Shown one piece after another: positions 61,230-64,000 of a stretch of 64,000 nucleotides of DNA. The stretch's first letter is position 1. The number at the start of each line of letters is the position of its first letter. Source of the DNA: Cristatella mucedo (lineage: Eukaryota; Bryozoa; Phylactolaemata; Cristatellidae); contig WPIO01000058.1 in the NCBI GenBank assembly GCA_009760855.2, positions 1,122,501 through 1,186,500 on the forward strand, given 5' to 3'. A program made the position numbers and the translations under genes. The notes under the pieces were generated by a model that worked only from the letters and a program-made list of their open reading frames with translations, did no database searches and was not told the origin of the DNA.

Positions 61230-62160
61230 AGAGCCTCCCAAAGAAGAAAAAGCGCGATGAGGAGTCGTCCTAGAAACGTAGAAATAGGTAACCAGCACAG
61301 GCAGTCCTCTCAGTCATCGTCTACCCGGAGCGTGCGACGTTGTCACCAAACCAAACGTCACCTAAACACGGCTCCTAGCCTGTGAAAAGCAGAGGTCTGC
61401 CTTGCATAGCTACATCGCTGCATTGGATAGCATCGCAAAGACAAGGTTACTCTTCGAGATTACAACGACAGTTACTAACGGTCACATTGCTCGTAGTAAA
61501 GACCCAATCAGTAGTGGGCTCGTAGAGAAGTAAAGCAGCTTGACCCGCGTCAGAGCAGCGGTGCATCACCTCAACAATTGGCACAGTACCAGTCTTGAAG
61601 AAAGTTACGACAGTTACTGGTTCCACAGTAGCTAGGACAGGATTAGGAAGAATGACCAGTTTGCTCCTCATATTGTCAGTCAGGGCTAAGGTATCAGACA
61701 CCTGCACAGTATCAGCAGTCATTTCCTTGATCTCGCGCACGACCATTCAACCTGGCTTCTTAAGCCATATCACGGGTTTCCCGAATTCCTTATACAAAGG
61801 TTCACTAAGGTCTGCACAAATGCTGCAAGCGTCCCCTAGTGTCATTGGAATCTTCTAGATGACCGGTAGTGAGTTCAATCCCGCTGCCGTCAAAAGCTCA
61901 CTCAATTTAAAAACTTGTACATTTTCAGCACTGTTCTCAAGAGACTGCCGGTTAGCCAAGACGCATGCGATAGATAGCTCAAACTTTTACATCGGGCTTT
62001 CACGTGCCTCTTCCTTCTGACATTTGCACATTTCCAAGTCCAAATAGCCCATGCCGATAGTACATGCCACCAAGCTGCCATTGCCTCGCGAACTCTTTCA
62101 AATGATTGGATTATTGAAAATTCGCATACATTTGGTACAATTCCGATTAACAGTATACCC
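61230..62160 (-). pseudogene. Degraded reading frame of unknown origin
   Basis: One minus-strand frame from about 62125 through 61450 has only about five stops in 220 codons, mixed TAA/TAG/TGA, where random sequence would give about ten. It stays unusually open to about 61230. It includes LEMCKCQKEEARES, a stretch ending LTAAGLNSLPVI, DACSICADLSEPLYKEFGKPV and a 99-codon open segment (61746-61447). I do not recognise a family. A decayed retroelement or host pseudogene is possible. The shorter ORF 62162-61902 is in another frame. Confidence 0.3.
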
Positions 62161-62424
62161 ACTGTTCTCTTGGCTGTGGACCATAATTCAGATAATGTAA
62201 TCGGATAATTCGAGTTTCAAATTCCAAAATTTCGCAGAGCCACCAGCTACTTCAGAACTGAAGCACTCAAACCTGGAGCAAGTACATATATATCTTAATC
62301 AAGTGAATATTGAAATCCATGTTTCAGGTACAATAGTCGCCAATATAGTCACACGAAATGGGATTAGCACAACAAGCTGCTTAGGTTTCATAAAAATTAT
62401 TTCACTTCTGACAATGAATATTAA

Positions 62425-62945
62425 AAACGGGTGTAGCGGCTTCCACGTCCGCCCAGAATTTGGCAGCTAACTCGTCGATCGTAACGGTGCTTGTCTCAGC
62501 TGACGCACGACAAACACAGGTGACGCTGCTGCTGAGCCTCGGACTTATTGCTACTGAATTTTAGGCGCAGCGAAATGCACGCAGGTAGAAAGGCCGACAG
62601 TAGTCGGGAAATGCAGCAACAAAAAGCGCCGTGCAATAAAAACGTCATCCATGCAGCCGCAGGTGAAAATAACTCTATTCTACACCGACGGAGGGTTTCA
62701 GGCTTCCAGAACTCGTGCCGTGGCGGATAGCAGCTCTCGAACGGCTGAAATCCTGGAGCACAGCTCCGCACGAATGACTAGCCACAAACCGACTGCTTAT
62801 TACGTAGATCCGGCTTTTATGCTGCCTAACCATAAACTATCACATATAAGTTTCCAAGGTTTAATAATTCAGGAGCCGCGAATAATAAATATCTCCACAA
62901 TCATGATCTGGCTGATTTAGCAGGCCGCCATTTCACTAGTGTCGC
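62425..62945. repeat. Diverged direct repeat, copy 2
   Basis: Partner of 59400-60690; the two flank the degraded minus-strand frame. Confidence 0.45.
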
Positions 62946-63887
62946 TGTCTTTCTGTGACCGCTGAAATATGCTATCCGTGAGATTCGCAGACCAGGACAG
63001 CGCGCGGACGCTGGCCTTTTCTATGCATTCCCCAGCGGCTTTAGCGAGTTGACGGGGGGGGGGCCGGTGCCTGGTTTCGCTTTGTGACCCACTAGACTAG
63101 GCGGCTTTGCTCCCCGCCCTCTGGCCTCACCGCTGCTTATTGCAGTAGTATTTGTGCGAAATACTGATTCTGGTCAAAGTTGCTGCAGGAATTCGTACCG
63201 ACACGCAAGACTGAATGCCCATCGCCATTTATTGCATTCAAGTTTTTTTAGGTGTAGGTAATTTTCCCTACTGCCATTGTCACGTAATCTACAAACGAAT
63301 TTGCACGGGTATCGTGATCATTTCTTCTAGCCTTTCGCGATCAGATTTCAGTTCTAGAGACTGCAAAAGTATGTTTTCTCTCATTTCATTGGTTCCATCC
63401 CGCACAAAAGACCGAGATCTGGCCCACCGAATCTGTTCGGAGCTATAATTATAAGTCTTTCTGTTAGGGACTCGCAATTTACGACCCAGGTTGTCACTGG
63501 TGACTGGCTCGTAGCGATGCGTTTTCATATCTATCACTTTCAATATAGTCGAGGTGCACAAGCCTTGCATAAACAATCGCAAAGCACGGCAACAACAGGT
63601 TAGGTAGTACTGAAAGCTTTATGCCAGGTTTTAGTTCATCTAAGAAGTAAGCCTACAAAAGCCTCGCTACCTTCAGGTAACAAAAAACTGAAAACATCGA
63701 AATATACTCATTGTTAGCGTTGTGAAATTAAAGGAACTTTAGGCTACCGTGTCACCAAGCATAAGTATTTTTCGCTCACCGTCATCTATCCGATTTATTT
63801 AATTCATAGAGAGAAGCCAGTATCCATATCTGGTTCACGCTTACCGCCTATAAGGCAGTGCAAGCATACATCACTTTGTTACAAATA
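62946..63887. other. Unassigned sequence
   Basis: A G homopolymer at 63054-63063 and small ORFs without homology that I can see. Confidence 0.35.
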
Positions 63888-64000
63888 ATGTAAGGTATCT
63901 CCGTCTGTAACTCCACAACGCCACATAGACTGTGTGGGTGTTACTCAGAAGAGTTTTGTGTAGCGCACCCAAAGCCTAAGTGGCTTTCGGTACGCATTAG
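63888..64000 (-). mobile_element. LINE family 2, 3' end, continues beyond the window
   Basis: Reverse complement of the family 2 3' UTR (GGTATCTCCGTCTGTAACTC to GGTACGCATT). Confidence 0.83.

Overview
The window is nuclear DNA of a multicellular animal. It has large introns with GT/AG junctions, many 5'-truncated non-LTR retrotransposons, tRNA-derived SINEs, long dinucleotide and trinucleotide microsatellites, and GC-rich exons in a less GC-rich background. The encoded proteins are clearly animal-type but well diverged from vertebrate homologues, especially the C-terminal half of the chondroitin synthase. I infer a bilaterian invertebrate and cannot name the phylum.

Two protein-coding genes can be reconstructed. 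On the minus strand, positions 29107 to 490 hold a complete three-exon chondroitin sulfate synthase gene (CHSY type, 875 codons). All exon phases fit, the start has a strong Kozak context with an in-frame stop just upstream, and the two introns are about 10 kb and 16 kb. On the plus strand, positions about 43474 to 55313 hold six phase-compatible exons of a membrane-anchored carboxylesterase-type-B protein related to the neuroligin/cholinesterase family. It is at least 743 residues long, with an intact GxSxG serine, a conserved histidine, one C-terminal transmembrane helix and a short cytoplasmic tail. Its first (signal-peptide start) exon was not found. The two genes lie head-to-head, separated by about 14 kb of repeat-rich DNA.

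The rest is mostly mobile-element debris. LINE family 1 (CR1/L2-like, ATT-repeat tail) has about twenty fragments, the best at 25745-27372. LINE family 2 (L2-like, ACATT-repeat tail) has six copies. SINE family 1 is a tRNA-type head joined to a stem-loop tail resembling that of LINE family 1. SINE family 2 is a second tRNA-headed family. A deleted pogo/Tigger-like DNA transposon and a probable solo LTR are also present. Several insertions are nested, giving relative ages. Long microsatellites sit inside both genes: a (GGC) tract of about 88 units nearly fills a 319-bp esterase intron, and a (CTG) tract of about 40 units, read on the transcribed strand, lies just upstream of CHSY exon 2.

The right end (59-63 kb) is less repeat-dense. 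It holds a pair of diverged direct repeats around a degraded minus-strand reading frame that I do not recognise, possibly an old retroelement. I found no RNA genes, CRISPR array or prokaryotic features.
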